DNA from: JBMNGO01 sp050949885 | Lineage (GTDB): Bacteria > Bacillota > Syntrophomonadia > Syntrophomonadales > Syntrophomonadaceae | Reading direction: 5' to 3' | DNA length: 64,000 nt | Assembly: GCA_050949885.1 (NCBI GenBank) | Contig: JBMNGO010000005.1 | Location: forward strand, 248,001-312,000 | Shown: piece by piece, positions 35,228 through 44,274 of the stretch | Layout of the letters: every line of letters starts with the position of its first letter | Numbering within the stretch: position 1 is the first letter of the stretch | Notes under the pieces: model-generated | Told to the model about the DNA's origin: nothing | The model's database searches: none | What the model saw: only the letters and a program-made list of their open reading frames with translations | Position numbers and translations under genes: made by a program

Positions 35228-36055
35228 ATGGAGATAATTAGCGGTTCAGTTATTGCCGAAGAAATTAAGATCAGATTATCGGAAGCCAACCAGCTGGCTG
35301 GATTATGCCCGGTCTTGGCGCCTATTGTAGTGGGCAATAACCCGGAAAGCATTCAGTATGTTAGCTTAAAGGAAAAGGCTGTATTTAGCATTGGAGGAAA
35401 AACCCAAAGAATTATCCTGCCTCCCGATACTAGTCGGGAAGCTCTATTAAAAATCATCGAGGATTTGAATGAGGACAGTTCCATTCACGGAATACTGCTG
35501 CAATTACCCCTGCCGGAAGGAATTGCTTTGTATGAGCATGAGTTTCTGGCCGCCATTAGCCCGGAAAAAGATGTGGACGGGTTCCATCCCTTTAATAAAG
35601 GCAACATTACCAGCCCTCATCCCGGCTTTATCAGTTGCGCCGTTCTAGGCTGCCTGGAAGTTATAAATAGATTCGCCCGGGATTTGGATAATAAGCAGGC
35701 GGTTTTGGTAGGCAATTCTTTTGATCTCATCATACCCCTAAGCGAAATATTAATCAAAAAAGGACTGCGGGTGCTGGTGGTGCCCGAGTATAGCCCAATG
35801 GACACCAGGGAGGGGGACATCCTGGTCATTGAAAAGGGCAGTCCCGGAATAGTAAAAAGTGATGGCATTAAAGACGGAGCCCTGGTGCTGGACGCCGGCT
35901 TCCACTGGAAGGATGGAAAAACCTGCGGCAATGTAGACCGGGATGCCGTGCAAGAGCGGAAGGGCCATTTGTTGCCGGTTCCGGGGGGGCTGGGGCCTTT
36001 GCTGATTGCCAAGCTGATGGAGAATCTTACCCAGGCAGCCAGAAGGAATAACTAA
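35228..36055 (+). CDS. folD: FolD-like methylenetetrahydrofolate dehydrogenase/cyclohydrolase, divergent
   Basis: 275 residues. The folate-binding active site is kept: YVSLKEKA (catalytic Lys), GILLQLPLP (Gln), KDVDGFHP (Asp), VPGGLGPLL. The nucleotide side is altered: the usual GRSxxVGxP is GNSFDLIIPLS, PCTP is replaced by SCAV, and the CHS segment is gone. Its place between the Kae1-like gene and xseA is that of folD in Bacillus. Either a real FolD with unusual cofactor binding or a derived paralogue. Confidence 0.8.
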   Translation: MEIISGSVIAEEIKIRLSEANQLAGLCPVLAPIVVGNNPESIQYVSLKEKAVFSIGGKTQRIILPPDTSREALLKIIEDLNEDSSIHGILLQLPLPEGIALYEHEFLAAISPEKDVDGFHPFNKGNITSPHPGFISCAVLGCLEVINRFARDLDNKQAVLVGNSFDLIIPLSEILIKKGLRVLVVPEYSPMDTREGDILVIEKGSPGIVKSDGIKDGALVLDAGFHWKDGKTCGNVDRDAVQERKGHLLPVPGGLGPLLIAKLMENLTQAARRNN

Positions 36056-37254
36056 TGAAGAATTATATTACCGTAACTCAACTGAATAGCCATATAAACC
36101 GTATCCTGGCCAGTGACGAGATCCTGCGGGATGTATGGGTCAAAGGCGAAATTTCCGGCTTTAAACTAAACCAGAGTTCCGGACATGCATATTTTGCCTT
36201 GAAAGATGAAGAAAGTATAATAAGCTGTGTTATGTTTAGGAGCCGCATGTTGAGGCTTACCACCGGTGTAGAAAATGGCTTGGAAGTGCTGTTGCGGGGT
36301 TATGTGGCTCTGTTTCCCCGGCAAGGCAAATACCAGTTGTATGTGGAGGAATTACACCCATTTGGCAGAGGAGAATTGTACTTTTATTTGCAGCAATTAA
36401 AGGAGAGGTTAGGATCAGAAGGCTATTTTGCGGTGGATAAAAAACAACCCCTGCCCTCGGTGGTTAATAGGGTGGGAGTTGTTACCTCCCAGGATGGAGC
36501 TGCTTTTCGTGATATCCTGAGGATAATAAAACAGAGGCACAGTAAAATTGATGTTGTTCTTGTACATAGTGCGGTTCAGGGTGAGCAGGCTCCCTCCGAA
36601 ATCGCCAGAGGAATTCGCTGGCTAAATGAGTATGGACAGGTAGATGTTATTATCATAGGACGCGGCGGCGGATCCTTAGAAGACTTGATGGCTTTTAACA
36701 GTGAAGAAGTAGTTAAGGCCATTTTCGCGTCAAACATACCAATTATATCAGCAGTAGGTCACGAAGTAGATTTTAGTCTGGCTGACCTGGCAGCCGATGT
36801 CCGGGCGGCCACCCCTACCCAGGCAGCTCAGATAGCAGTTCCCGAACTGGCAGCACTGGAGCAGGAATTGATGGCCTATCAAAAGAGGATTCTCAGGGCC
36901 ATAGTAAGAAAGATTGAGTACAATAGTGAAGTCCTGGACCGCTTGTCAATGAAAAGGATATGGAAGAATCCTATAAAAAAAGAAATAAGGGAAGAACAAC
37001 TGGCCAGACTGAAAAAAGACTTGACCCGATGTATTTTGCAGCAGATTAAGGAAAAACAAGCTGGTATTTCGTACCAGTCAGGTAAACTTGAAGCTTTGGA
37101 CCCTTATCGACCAATGAGTAAGGGTTATGCTCTGATTAAGAAAAATGGGCAAATTGTACGCCAGGAAAGTGAAATAAATGTAAAAGACAACTTGGATCTA
37201 GTTTTTAAAAGGGTTAGCATTCAAGTTGAGGTAATAAAAAAGGAGATACTCTAA
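36055..37254 (+). CDS. xseA: Exodeoxyribonuclease VII large subunit
   Basis: 399 residues. N-terminal OB-fold (VTQLNSHINRIL, VWVKGEISGFKLNQSSGHAYFALKD), catalytic core with RGGGSLEDLMAFNSE and SAVGHEVDFSLADLAAD, and a long C-terminal coiled coil. Forms ExoVII with XseB, degrading single-stranded DNA. ATG overlaps the folD stop. Confidence 0.96.
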   Translation: MKNYITVTQLNSHINRILASDEILRDVWVKGEISGFKLNQSSGHAYFALKDEESIISCVMFRSRMLRLTTGVENGLEVLLRGYVALFPRQGKYQLYVEELHPFGRGELYFYLQQLKERLGSEGYFAVDKKQPLPSVVNRVGVVTSQDGAAFRDILRIIKQRHSKIDVVLVHSAVQGEQAPSEIARGIRWLNEYGQVDVIIIGRGGGSLEDLMAFNSEEVVKAIFASNIPIISAVGHEVDFSLADLAADVRAATPTQAAQIAVPELAALEQELMAYQKRILRAIVRKIEYNSEVLDRLSMKRIWKNPIKKEIREEQLARLKKDLTRCILQQIKEKQAGISYQSGKLEALDPYRPMSKGYALIKKNGQIVRQESEINVKDNLDLVFKRVSIQVEVIKKEIL

Positions 37255-37258
37255 GAAC

Positions 37259-37477
37259 ATGGAAGAAATCAAATTTGAACAAGGGTTAAAGCGCCTGGAG
37301 CAGATTGTTGAACAACTGGAGTCCGGCGAACTTGACCTGGAGGAATCTATCCAAGCTTTTGAAGAAGGCATAAAACTGTCCCGGTTCTGCCAGCAGGAGT
37401 TGAACAAAGCAGAGGGCAAGGTTAAGCTTTTGCTCAAAAACATGGATGGTGATTTCGAGCTGACCGATCTTGAATAA
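37259..37477 (+). CDS. xseB: Exodeoxyribonuclease VII small subunit
   Basis: 72 residues: FEQGLKRLEQIVEQLESGELDLEESIQAFEEGIKL is the canonical helical hairpin. Four bases after xseA. Confidence 0.95.
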   Translation: MEEIKFEQGLKRLEQIVEQLESGELDLEESIQAFEEGIKLSRFCQQELNKAEGKVKLLLKNMDGDFELTDLE

Positions 37478-37504
37478 TCTATTACAGCAATGGAAGTGAA
37501 AATC

Positions 37505-38413
37505 ATGAATTTTGACAAAGCCAGCTTTAGCCAGGACTTAAGACAACGCAAGGAATATGTTGATTCTTGCCTGAAGAAATTTATGGCTCAGGAAGAAACC
37601 TTTCCGCCGGCTATTCACAAAGCTATGTATTATTCCGTTTTTAACGGAGGAAAGCGGTTGCGCCCCATTTTAGTGCTGGAAGGGGCCGCTCTAGCCGGAG
37701 GGAAAAAGGAAAGAGCGGTACCTATAGCATGTGCTATTGAAATGATCCATTCCTATTCACTGGTACATGATGATCTCCCCGCCATGGATGATGATGATTT
37801 TCGCAGAGGTAAACCCACCTGCCACAAAGTATTCGGAGAAGCCCTGGCTATTTTAGCGGGGGATGCCTTGCTAACAGCTGCTTTTGGCCTTATGGCCGGT
37901 GTGTCTAGTACCGATGATCAAGTGCCAGCCGTCCGTGTGCTCAAGGTTATAGAAGAAATTGCGGCAGCCGCAGGCAGCCAGGGCATGATTGGGGGCCAGG
38001 TTCTGGACCTGGAGCATGAAGGCCGGGATACCGGGATTGATACCTTAAGAAAGATCCATTGCCTGAAAACCGGAGAACTATTCCGAACCAGTATAAGAGC
38101 AGGAGCCATTATTGGCGGTATGGAGGCTGATGGGATAAGGGCCCTGGATAATTATGCAGCTAATTTTGGTCTGGCATTTCAAATAAGCGATGATATTCTG
38201 GATGTAAACGGCAATGAAGAAATTATTGGCAAGCCGGTGGGAAGCGACCAGAGGAATCAGAAAACCACTTTCCCCAGTCTCTTGGGAATGGAAAAGTCGC
38301 AACAGATATTGCAAGAGAGTGTTAATGATTGTATTGATAGCTTGAAGGGATTCGGGCCTGAAGCGAATTTCCTAAGAAACCTGGCATATTATCTATTACA
38401 TAGAGATAATTAG
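37505..38413 (+). CDS. ispA: Polyprenyl synthetase (farnesyl diphosphate synthase type)
   Basis: 302 residues. The first aspartate-rich motif is DDLPAMDDDDFRRGKPT, the second DDILD; GGKRLRP binds pyrophosphate. Makes farnesyl (or geranylgeranyl) diphosphate for membranes and cell wall. ATG 37505 follows GGAAGTG. Same direction as the OLE candidate and dxs, as in other OLE loci. Confidence 0.95.
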   Translation: MNFDKASFSQDLRQRKEYVDSCLKKFMAQEETFPPAIHKAMYYSVFNGGKRLRPILVLEGAALAGGKKERAVPIACAIEMIHSYSLVHDDLPAMDDDDFRRGKPTCHKVFGEALAILAGDALLTAAFGLMAGVSSTDDQVPAVRVLKVIEEIAAAAGSQGMIGGQVLDLEHEGRDTGIDTLRKIHCLKTGELFRTSIRAGAIIGGMEADGIRALDNYAANFGLAFQISDDILDVNGNEEIIGKPVGSDQRNQKTTFPSLLGMEKSQQILQESVNDCIDSLKGFGPEANFLRNLAYYLLHRDN

Positions 38414-38459
38414 CAGGCTCCTGGTTCTTGTGCACCACTAGAAAACAGTTTTTCATCTA

Positions 38460-38468
38460 TGATATAAT
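38460..38468 (+). promoter_or_regulatory. Extended -10 promoter of the OLE RNA candidate
   Basis: TGATATAAT: a TG extended -10 with perfect TATAAT (38463-38468). No good -35. Start expected near 38475. Confidence 0.6.
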
Positions 38469-38474
38469 ACCGTA

Positions 38475-39064
38475 ATGAAAGGTGGTTGGCAAAAGGTTGC
38501 AGTATTCTAGTCAGCTTTGCCAATTTTGAAGACGGGCCTAAAAATCCGTTTAAGGGCACATCGATGAAGCCTCTGGTATCGGCTTTTGACGCCCAGTCAG
38601 GGGTCGTTGCTGGGGGTTAAGGGTATGAGGGCAATTCGCAATGGCATGCGAACAAGACCCTTATATCTGTGGAGGCCCATCCGAAATGGATGGGAAAACC
38701 TGCATTCCGGTCAAAGCTGGGTGCAGTGTAGCCTGCCTTGAGTGGTGGCGGCGAATAAACGCTAGTGGGTTGCAGTACCCCGGCCAGGGTATTGTAACCT
38801 GTTTTGAAACCGTAACTGCAAAAGAGGCTAGAAATTGGTTAGAGCTGTTGAGGAAAACTCCTAGACTGAGTGTAACCACATGGTTTAATGAGGATTAAAG
38901 TGCGTACTAAGTGGCAATCCAGCCTCGCCTGCGGTAACGGGGCGAAGTAGGCGTAAAGGGAAACCGCCCATTTGGCAACATTTGGGTGACCTGCTGGGAA
39001 AACCTGCTGGACCTATGTCGCAGCGTTTACTCATTAAACAACCTTTTGCCACAGCCGGTTTTTT
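38475..39064 (+). ncRNA. ole: OLE RNA candidate (ornate, large, extremophilic)
   Basis: A GC-richer 590-base stretch without a conserved CDS between ispA and an OapA-like membrane protein gene, just the place of OLE RNA in Bacillus halodurans and other OLE carriers. Size fits the usual ~600 nt. A perfect 12-bp helix, GGCAAAAGGTTG (38488-38499) with CAACCTTTTGCC (39039-39050), closes the whole element, and many internal GNRA-like and helix elements are visible (for example GGGCGAAGTAGGCG, GGGAAACCGCCC). A T run follows at 39059-39064. OLE RNPs sit at membranes and are tied to Mg2+, alcohol and cold stress. Identification is by position, partner and structure, not by model search. Confidence 0.88.
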
Positions 39065-39083
39065 ATATGGAGGATACTGCTGA

Positions 39084-39662
39084 TTGGCCCGCTATGTTAA
39101 TAAATCAAATCTTACAGCCGGGTTAGTGGTTGCTTTTTTCACTTTTTTTGTTGCTCTGCTGGTTGGCCTGGGTTCTGAGGTCTTGATTAAAACGGTAGAC
39201 AACAATTTTGTTAGTATTATCTTATTATTGTTAATAATATTCTTAGGAATTTTTTTTGATATTATTGGAACAGCCGCAACTGCTGCAAGTATGCCGCCTT
39301 TTAATGCCAGGGCGGCAAAAAAAGTATCTGGAGCCCAACAGGCGGTTAAAATCGTTCAGAATGCTGACCGAGTAGCAAATTTTTGTAATGATGTAATAGG
39401 TGATATTGCAGGTACCTTGAGCGGAGCCATAGGGGCGGCCATAGTAATCAATCTTGCTGATGAATTGGGGGTTTCTGACCTGGTCTTAAGCAGTGCGGTT
39501 ATGACAGGCTTGATTGCCAGCCTGACGGTAGGCGGAAAAGCCATCGGCAAAAATGTTGCCGTAAAAAACGCTAATTGTATAATATTTCGAACCGCTGTGG
39601 TTATGAACTGGTGGGAAAAGATAACTGGTATTGAATTTCCTAAAAGTAGGAAGGGTAGTTAA
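39084..39662 (+). CDS. oapA: OLE-associated protein OapA-like
   Basis: 192 residues, very hydrophobic, with about four membrane segments: roughly 12-34, 42-66, 103-128 and 134-155, with conserved polar residues inside (FFDIIGTAATAA, CNDVIGDIAG, NLADELG). Size, topology and place right after OLE match OapA, a membrane protein that binds OLE RNA. TTG start with GGAGGAT 8 bases ahead. Its last base is shared with dxs. Confidence 0.85.
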   Translation: MARYVNKSNLTAGLVVAFFTFFVALLVGLGSEVLIKTVDNNFVSIILLLLIIFLGIFFDIIGTAATAASMPPFNARAAKKVSGAQQAVKIVQNADRVANFCNDVIGDIAGTLSGAIGAAIVINLADELGVSDLVLSSAVMTGLIASLTVGGKAIGKNVAVKNANCIIFRTAVVMNWWEKITGIEFPKSRKGS

Positions 39663-41578
39663 TGGGTGAATTATTGGATAGACTTAATTCCTCCGAGAAT
39701 GTAAAAAAATTTAGTGTATCAGAACTTTATAGACTGGCTGGGGAAATCAGAACATTGTTGATTAACAGTGTGTCCGAATGCGGAGGCCATCTAGCCGCCA
39801 ATCTGGGAGTGGTGGAGCTTTCCTTGGCCATTCATTTTGTTTTTGATACTAAAAGGGATAGAGTTATTTGGGATGTGGGGCACCAGAGTTATGTACATAA
39901 GATATTGACCGGCCGCCGGGAACAAATGAAGTTTCTCCGGCAGTTTAACGGGCTTTCGGGTTTTCCTAAATCTGAAGAATCAGATCATGATGCATTTAAT
40001 ACCGGTCATAGCAGCACCTCGATTTCGGCAGGTCTGGGTATGGCTATTGCCCGTGATATGAAAAAGGAAGACAATTCAATAATTGCCGTTATCGGGGATG
40101 GCGCCCTGACTGGCGGAATGGCCTACGAGGCCTTAAATCACGCAGGACACGAAAGTAGAGATTTGATTGTTATCCTAAATGATAATGAAATGTCCATTTC
40201 CAAGAATGTAGGAGCCATGTCCGGGTATTTAAACCGGCTCCGGACAGATCCTTCTTATTATCGTACCAAGGAGGAAATCGAGGCCATACTCAAGGGGATT
40301 CCTGGGATCGGTCCTAATATTGCCCGGGCGGCTACCAGGTTTAAGGATCTGGTTAGGTATCTTATGGTGCCGGGCAGTCTTTTTGAAGAACTGGGTTTTA
40401 CATACATTGGGCCGGTTAATGGGCATGATCTAGAGGAAATGATAAAAGTGTTAACCAATGCCAAAAAAATGAAAGGTCCCATTCTGATTCATACCATTAC
40501 CCAAAAGGGACGTGGCTACGAGCCAGCCAGACGCAATCCGGACCTATTTCACGGGATAGGGCCTTTTGACATACGTACAGGCAATATTGTAAAAAAGAAT
40601 AAAAAAACTTATACTGAAGTTTTTAGCGACTGCATAATTAAAATGGCCGAGAAAGATGAGCGGATTGTTGCCATTACGGCTGCTATGGCTTCGGGCACCG
40701 GCCTCAGTAGTTTTGCCGAGAAATTTCCCCAGCGATTCTTTGACGTAGGCATCTGTGAGCAACATGCAGTAACCATGGCTGCAGGAATGGCCAAGGCAGG
40801 GTTAAAGCCTGTGGTAGCTATATATTCCACTTTTTTGCAAAGGGCTTATGACCAGATTATTCACGATGTGGCCCTGCAGAATCTGCCGGTAGTTTTTGCG
40901 GTTGATAGGGCGGGACTGGTAGGAGAGGATGGCCCTACCCATCACGGTGTTTTTGATCTTTCCTTCCTGCGGAACATTCCTAATCTTACGATTATGGCTC
41001 CTTCTAATGAAAACGAACTGGAAGATATGCTTTTTACAGCCTTACAAGGGGAGGGGCCCCAGATAATCAGATATCCCCGGGGAGTGGGGGAAGGATTAAA
41101 TATTAGGGATGATTTTAATTTACTGGCTATAGGACAGGCCAAGGTAGTAAAAAAGGGTGAAGACCTAGCCCTTGTAGGCATCGGCAAGGGTTTTAATATG
41201 GCTCAACAAGTGGAGGGGATACTTAAGGAAAAAGGGATAAGCTCCTATTTGATCGATGCCAGATTTGTGAAACCCCTGGATGTTGACCTGTTTAAAGAGG
41301 TGGGAAAAAGGTTGGCCAAAATTGTAACAATTGAAGATAATAGCCTGGCTGGTGGATTTGGCAGTGCTTTATTGGAACTTCTGGCTGACTCCAATATTTA
41401 TGCAGAAGTAATGCGATTTGGTATACCTGATGAATTTGTGGGGCAGGGCCAGGTGGAAATCCTCTTTAGGCACCTGGGTATGGATGCCCCGGATTTGGCT
41501 GATAAAATAGTGGGGAAATGGCCAGATCTTTTGCATCATAACAAAGTACGGGGGATTTTAAGTTTTGGTCAAAATTAG
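39662..41578 (+). CDS. dxs: 1-deoxy-D-xylulose-5-phosphate synthase
   Basis: 638 residues. TPP motif GDGALTGGMAYEALNHAG with Asn in LNDNEMSISKN, the catalytic His in GHSSTS, VFAVDRAGLVGEDGPTHHG, and C-terminal transketolase domain. First step of the MEP isoprenoid pathway. ATG overlaps the oapA stop. Confidence 0.97.
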   Translation: MGELLDRLNSSENVKKFSVSELYRLAGEIRTLLINSVSECGGHLAANLGVVELSLAIHFVFDTKRDRVIWDVGHQSYVHKILTGRREQMKFLRQFNGLSGFPKSEESDHDAFNTGHSSTSISAGLGMAIARDMKKEDNSIIAVIGDGALTGGMAYEALNHAGHESRDLIVILNDNEMSISKNVGAMSGYLNRLRTDPSYYRTKEEIEAILKGIPGIGPNIARAATRFKDLVRYLMVPGSLFEELGFTYIGPVNGHDLEEMIKVLTNAKKMKGPILIHTITQKGRGYEPARRNPDLFHGIGPFDIRTGNIVKKNKKTYTEVFSDCIIKMAEKDERIVAITAAMASGTGLSSFAEKFPQRFFDVGICEQHAVTMAAGMAKAGLKPVVAIYSTFLQRAYDQIIHDVALQNLPVVFAVDRAGLVGEDGPTHHGVFDLSFLRNIPNLTIMAPSNENELEDMLFTALQGEGPQIIRYPRGVGEGLNIRDDFNLLAIGQAKVVKKGEDLALVGIGKGFNMAQQVEGILKEKGISSYLIDARFVKPLDVDLFKEVGKRLAKIVTIEDNSLAGGFGSALLELLADSNIYAEVMRFGIPDEFVGQGQVEILFRHLGMDAPDLADKIVGKWPDLLHHNKVRGILSFGQN

Positions 41579-42386
41579 GCTGGATGTACTCTTATGTAAC
41601 CGGGATCTGGCCGAGAGCCGGGAGAAGGCCCGGGCATTGATACTGGCCGGGGAAGTAAGGGTTAATGGAAAAATTATTGATAAGCCCGGTGCAAGTATTG
41701 AAGATAAGGCAGAGATTGACATAAATAGTAGTGTCCCCCGGTATGTAAGCCGGGGAGGATTTAAACTGGAGAAAGCTATTGAAGAATTTTCCATATCCTT
41801 AAAGAACCGTATCGTTTTGGATGTTGGAGCCTCAACGGGAGGTTTTACGGATTGTGCTTTACAATATGGGGCTGCCCAGGTATGGGCAGTTGATGTAGGT
41901 TACGGGCAGCTGCACTGGAAGCTGCGCAACGATCCCCGGGTAGTAGTGCTGGAAAAAACCAATATCAGGTATTTAAAAAGAGAAGAAATAAATACACTAT
42001 TTGATATTGTCACTGTAGACGTCTCCTTCATTTCAGTTTTTAAAGTATTCCCTGTTGTAAAACAATTACTGAAGAGGGATGGCCATATAATTTCACTGAT
42101 AAAACCGCAGTTTGAAGCGGGAAGAGATAAAATCGGCAAAAATGGCGTTGTTCGTGATTCGGCAATTCACCGTGAAGTTCTGGTTAATTGTATTGCCCAG
42201 GCTGCCCATCAGGGACTGCAGTGTATTAATGCCACCTTTTCCCCCATAACCGGGCCCAAAGGAAATATAGAATTTTTCCTGCATCTATCCCCTGGGGCAG
42301 GAGTCCTTACCGATAGGGAAATAACTAATTTGGTTGATAATACAGTAAAGGCAGCCCATGAACAGCTGGGAGGATCAAAGAATTAA
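41565..42386 (+). CDS. tlyA: TlyA-family rRNA 2'-O-methyltransferase
   Basis: 273 residues: N-terminal S4 domain (RLDVLLCNRDLAESREKARALI) and FtsJ-like methyltransferase with motif I VLDVGASTGGFTD and the K-D-K-E tetrad lysine in LIKPQFEAG. TlyA 2'-O-methylates 16S/23S rRNA in mycobacteria; in Bacillus (YqxC) the role is unclear. TTG start inside dxs, overlap 14 bases. Confidence 0.93.
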   Translation: MVKIRLDVLLCNRDLAESREKARALILAGEVRVNGKIIDKPGASIEDKAEIDINSSVPRYVSRGGFKLEKAIEEFSISLKNRIVLDVGASTGGFTDCALQYGAAQVWAVDVGYGQLHWKLRNDPRVVVLEKTNIRYLKREEINTLFDIVTVDVSFISVFKVFPVVKQLLKRDGHIISLIKPQFEAGRDKIGKNGVVRDSAIHREVLVNCIAQAAHQGLQCINATFSPITGPKGNIEFFLHLSPGAGVLTDREITNLVDNTVKAAHEQLGGSKN

Positions 42387-43214
42387 ATGAAAATCGTGCT
42401 GGTAATAAACCAATACAAGCCAAAGACCCTGGCCATGGCTGAAAAAGTGGCTCTTAAGCTGCAACAAAAGGGCCTGGAAGTCTTAATCGATAAAGGCCAG
42501 CCCAGTATGGCCCAGGATATTGATCTGGCCATGGTGCTGGGGGGAGATGGAACAATTTTAAGAGCCTTTAGACAATATGCTCCGCAGAACGTCCCTATTC
42601 TGGGTGTTAATATGGGAAAAGTAGGCTTTTTAAGCAGCATCGATATTGAGGAACTGGATAAATATATAGATAATATAGTAAAGATGGATTTTGCATATGA
42701 CCCAAGAATGGTTTTACAAATAACCATTTGCCAGGATCAACAGCCTATTGATAAGATTTGGTGCTTAAATGAGGTAGTAATTAAAACCACCACACCTAAA
42801 ATATTACGCCTGGGGGCAGAAATTGATGGTCAAAGGCTGGAGGATTTCTATGGTGACGGGGTTATCATAGCCACCTCAACAGGTTCTACAGCCTATTCGC
42901 TATCAGCCGGAGGTCCTATCTGTGATCCGGAATTGCCAGCCATGGTCATCACTCCCATTGCCTCATATACTACCTCAAGAAGGCCACTGGTAATTAAAGG
43001 GGAAAGAAAAATTACCTTTTCCCCGCATCCTAAAAACCAAGCCATGGTTTGTTGTGATGGCCAGGCAAAACTAACGGTGGATGCAAGTTATCAGGTTATT
43101 ATAACCAAGGCCGAATTCATGTTAAATCTGGTTAATCCTAAGAAAATAGCTCATTTTAGTTCCGTAGAAATTAGACTTAAACGTAATTTAGGGTTATTGA
43201 ATGATAAAGATTAA
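42387..43214 (+). CDS. nadK: NAD kinase
   Basis: 275 residues. GGDGTILRAF and the NE pair (CLNEVVI) and TSTGSTAYSLSAGGP motifs are all present. Makes NADP from NAD and ATP. Starts immediately after the tlyA stop and overlaps the next gene by 14 bases. Confidence 0.96.
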   Translation: MKIVLVINQYKPKTLAMAEKVALKLQQKGLEVLIDKGQPSMAQDIDLAMVLGGDGTILRAFRQYAPQNVPILGVNMGKVGFLSSIDIEELDKYIDNIVKMDFAYDPRMVLQITICQDQQPIDKIWCLNEVVIKTTTPKILRLGAEIDGQRLEDFYGDGVIIATSTGSTAYSLSAGGPICDPELPAMVITPIASYTTSRRPLVIKGERKITFSPHPKNQAMVCCDGQAKLTVDASYQVIITKAEFMLNLVNPKKIAHFSSVEIRLKRNLGLLNDKD

Positions 43215-43779
43215 AGGGCCTTTTGGCAATGCGGTAAATATATCTCATGCAGCCCTAGTTGATCAGGTTTTTGAGGGAGATGTGGCGGTAGATGCTACTT
43301 GCGGCAAGGGCTATGATACTCTTTTTTTGGCCTCTCTGGTAGGGAATACGGGAAAGGTTATAGCCTTTGATATTCAGCAAGAAGCATTGGCTTTCAGCCG
43401 GCAATTATTACAAAAGCACCATCTCCTTGAGCGTGTTACCTTTGTGCATGATAATCATAAGAATATGGCAAAATACATTGACAGAGCAATAAAGGCCTGC
43501 ATGTTTAACTTAGGATACCTGCCCGGAGGGAATCATGATATCAAAACCAGAGCTGCGGATACGGTTAAAGCAGTTGATGCTGCCATAAATCTGCTGATTC
43601 CCGGGGGGATAATAACTATAGTCTTTTATCCTGGCCATGAAGGGGGCCAGGAAGAAATGGAACAGGTTTTAAACTACCTGGCAGGACTTTCCCAGCGCTT
43701 GCTAGAAATTAACGAGATAAGATTCGTCAATCAGGTTAATAAACCACCTATAGCTGTCCTAATAAAAAAATTGGGTTAA
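43201..43779 (+). CDS. mnmM: tRNA/rRNA methyltransferase, YtqB/MnmM family
   Basis: 192 residues, class I methyltransferase: motif I AVDATCGKGYDTLFLA, NLGYLPGGNHDIKTRA, VFYPGHEGGQEE. YtqB of Bacillus (MnmM) methylates the wobble uridine of tRNA. Located between nadK and argR as expected for a house-keeping enzyme. Confidence 0.85.
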   Translation: MIKIKGPFGNAVNISHAALVDQVFEGDVAVDATCGKGYDTLFLASLVGNTGKVIAFDIQQEALAFSRQLLQKHHLLERVTFVHDNHKNMAKYIDRAIKACMFNLGYLPGGNHDIKTRAADTVKAVDAAINLLIPGGIITIVFYPGHEGGQEEMEQVLNYLAGLSQRLLEINEIRFVNQVNKPPIAVLIKKLG

Positions 43780-43788
43780 GGAAAGGTT

Positions 43789-44235
43789 ATGAAATCGAAA
43801 AGGCATTTCGCTATAATGGAAATCATATCCATGCAACGCATAGCCACACAGGAGGAATTATGCGAAGCTCTCAAGGCTAACGGTTTTGATGTCACTCAAG
43901 CAACAGTATCGCGTGATATCAAGGAGTTACACCTTTTGAAGGTTCCGGATGAAAAGGGCTATCATTATGCTCTGCCTGAAAACCCGGTCTTGGTGAATTC
44001 TCAGGAACGTATGAGAAGAATTTTTCAGGATCTGGTACTGAGTATTGACCATAGTGAAAACCTGGTAGTCATCCGAACTCTTCCCGGAGCCGCCCAGTCC
44101 GTGGCTTCGCATATTGATTCAGCTGAAATAAGCAATATATTGGGTACAGTAGCTGGCGATGATACATTGCTTATAGTAATAAAACCTAAAGAGGCAGTAC
44201 CGGATGTCATAAAAGCATTTCAGCAGCTGATTTAG
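43789..44235 (+). CDS. argR: Arginine repressor ArgR/AhrC
   Basis: 148 residues. Winged helix with TQATVSRDIKELHLLKVP and C-terminal arginine-binding domain with the GTVAGDDTLLIV stretch (acidic DD). Controls arginine synthesis and use. No arg genes in the window. Confidence 0.95.
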   Translation: MKSKRHFAIMEIISMQRIATQEELCEALKANGFDVTQATVSRDIKELHLLKVPDEKGYHYALPENPVLVNSQERMRRIFQDLVLSIDHSENLVVIRTLPGAAQSVASHIDSAEISNILGTVAGDDTLLIVIKPKEAVPDVIKAFQQLI

Positions 44236-44274
44236 CCTCCTGCACTTAGTATTGTGGAATCAGAGGGAAAGGAT

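Noticed and set aside
38641..38898. An 85-residue Cys-containing ORF between ispA and oapA
   Set aside because: It lies inside the OLE RNA candidate, has no ribosome-binding site, and its bases are taken up by RNA structure.
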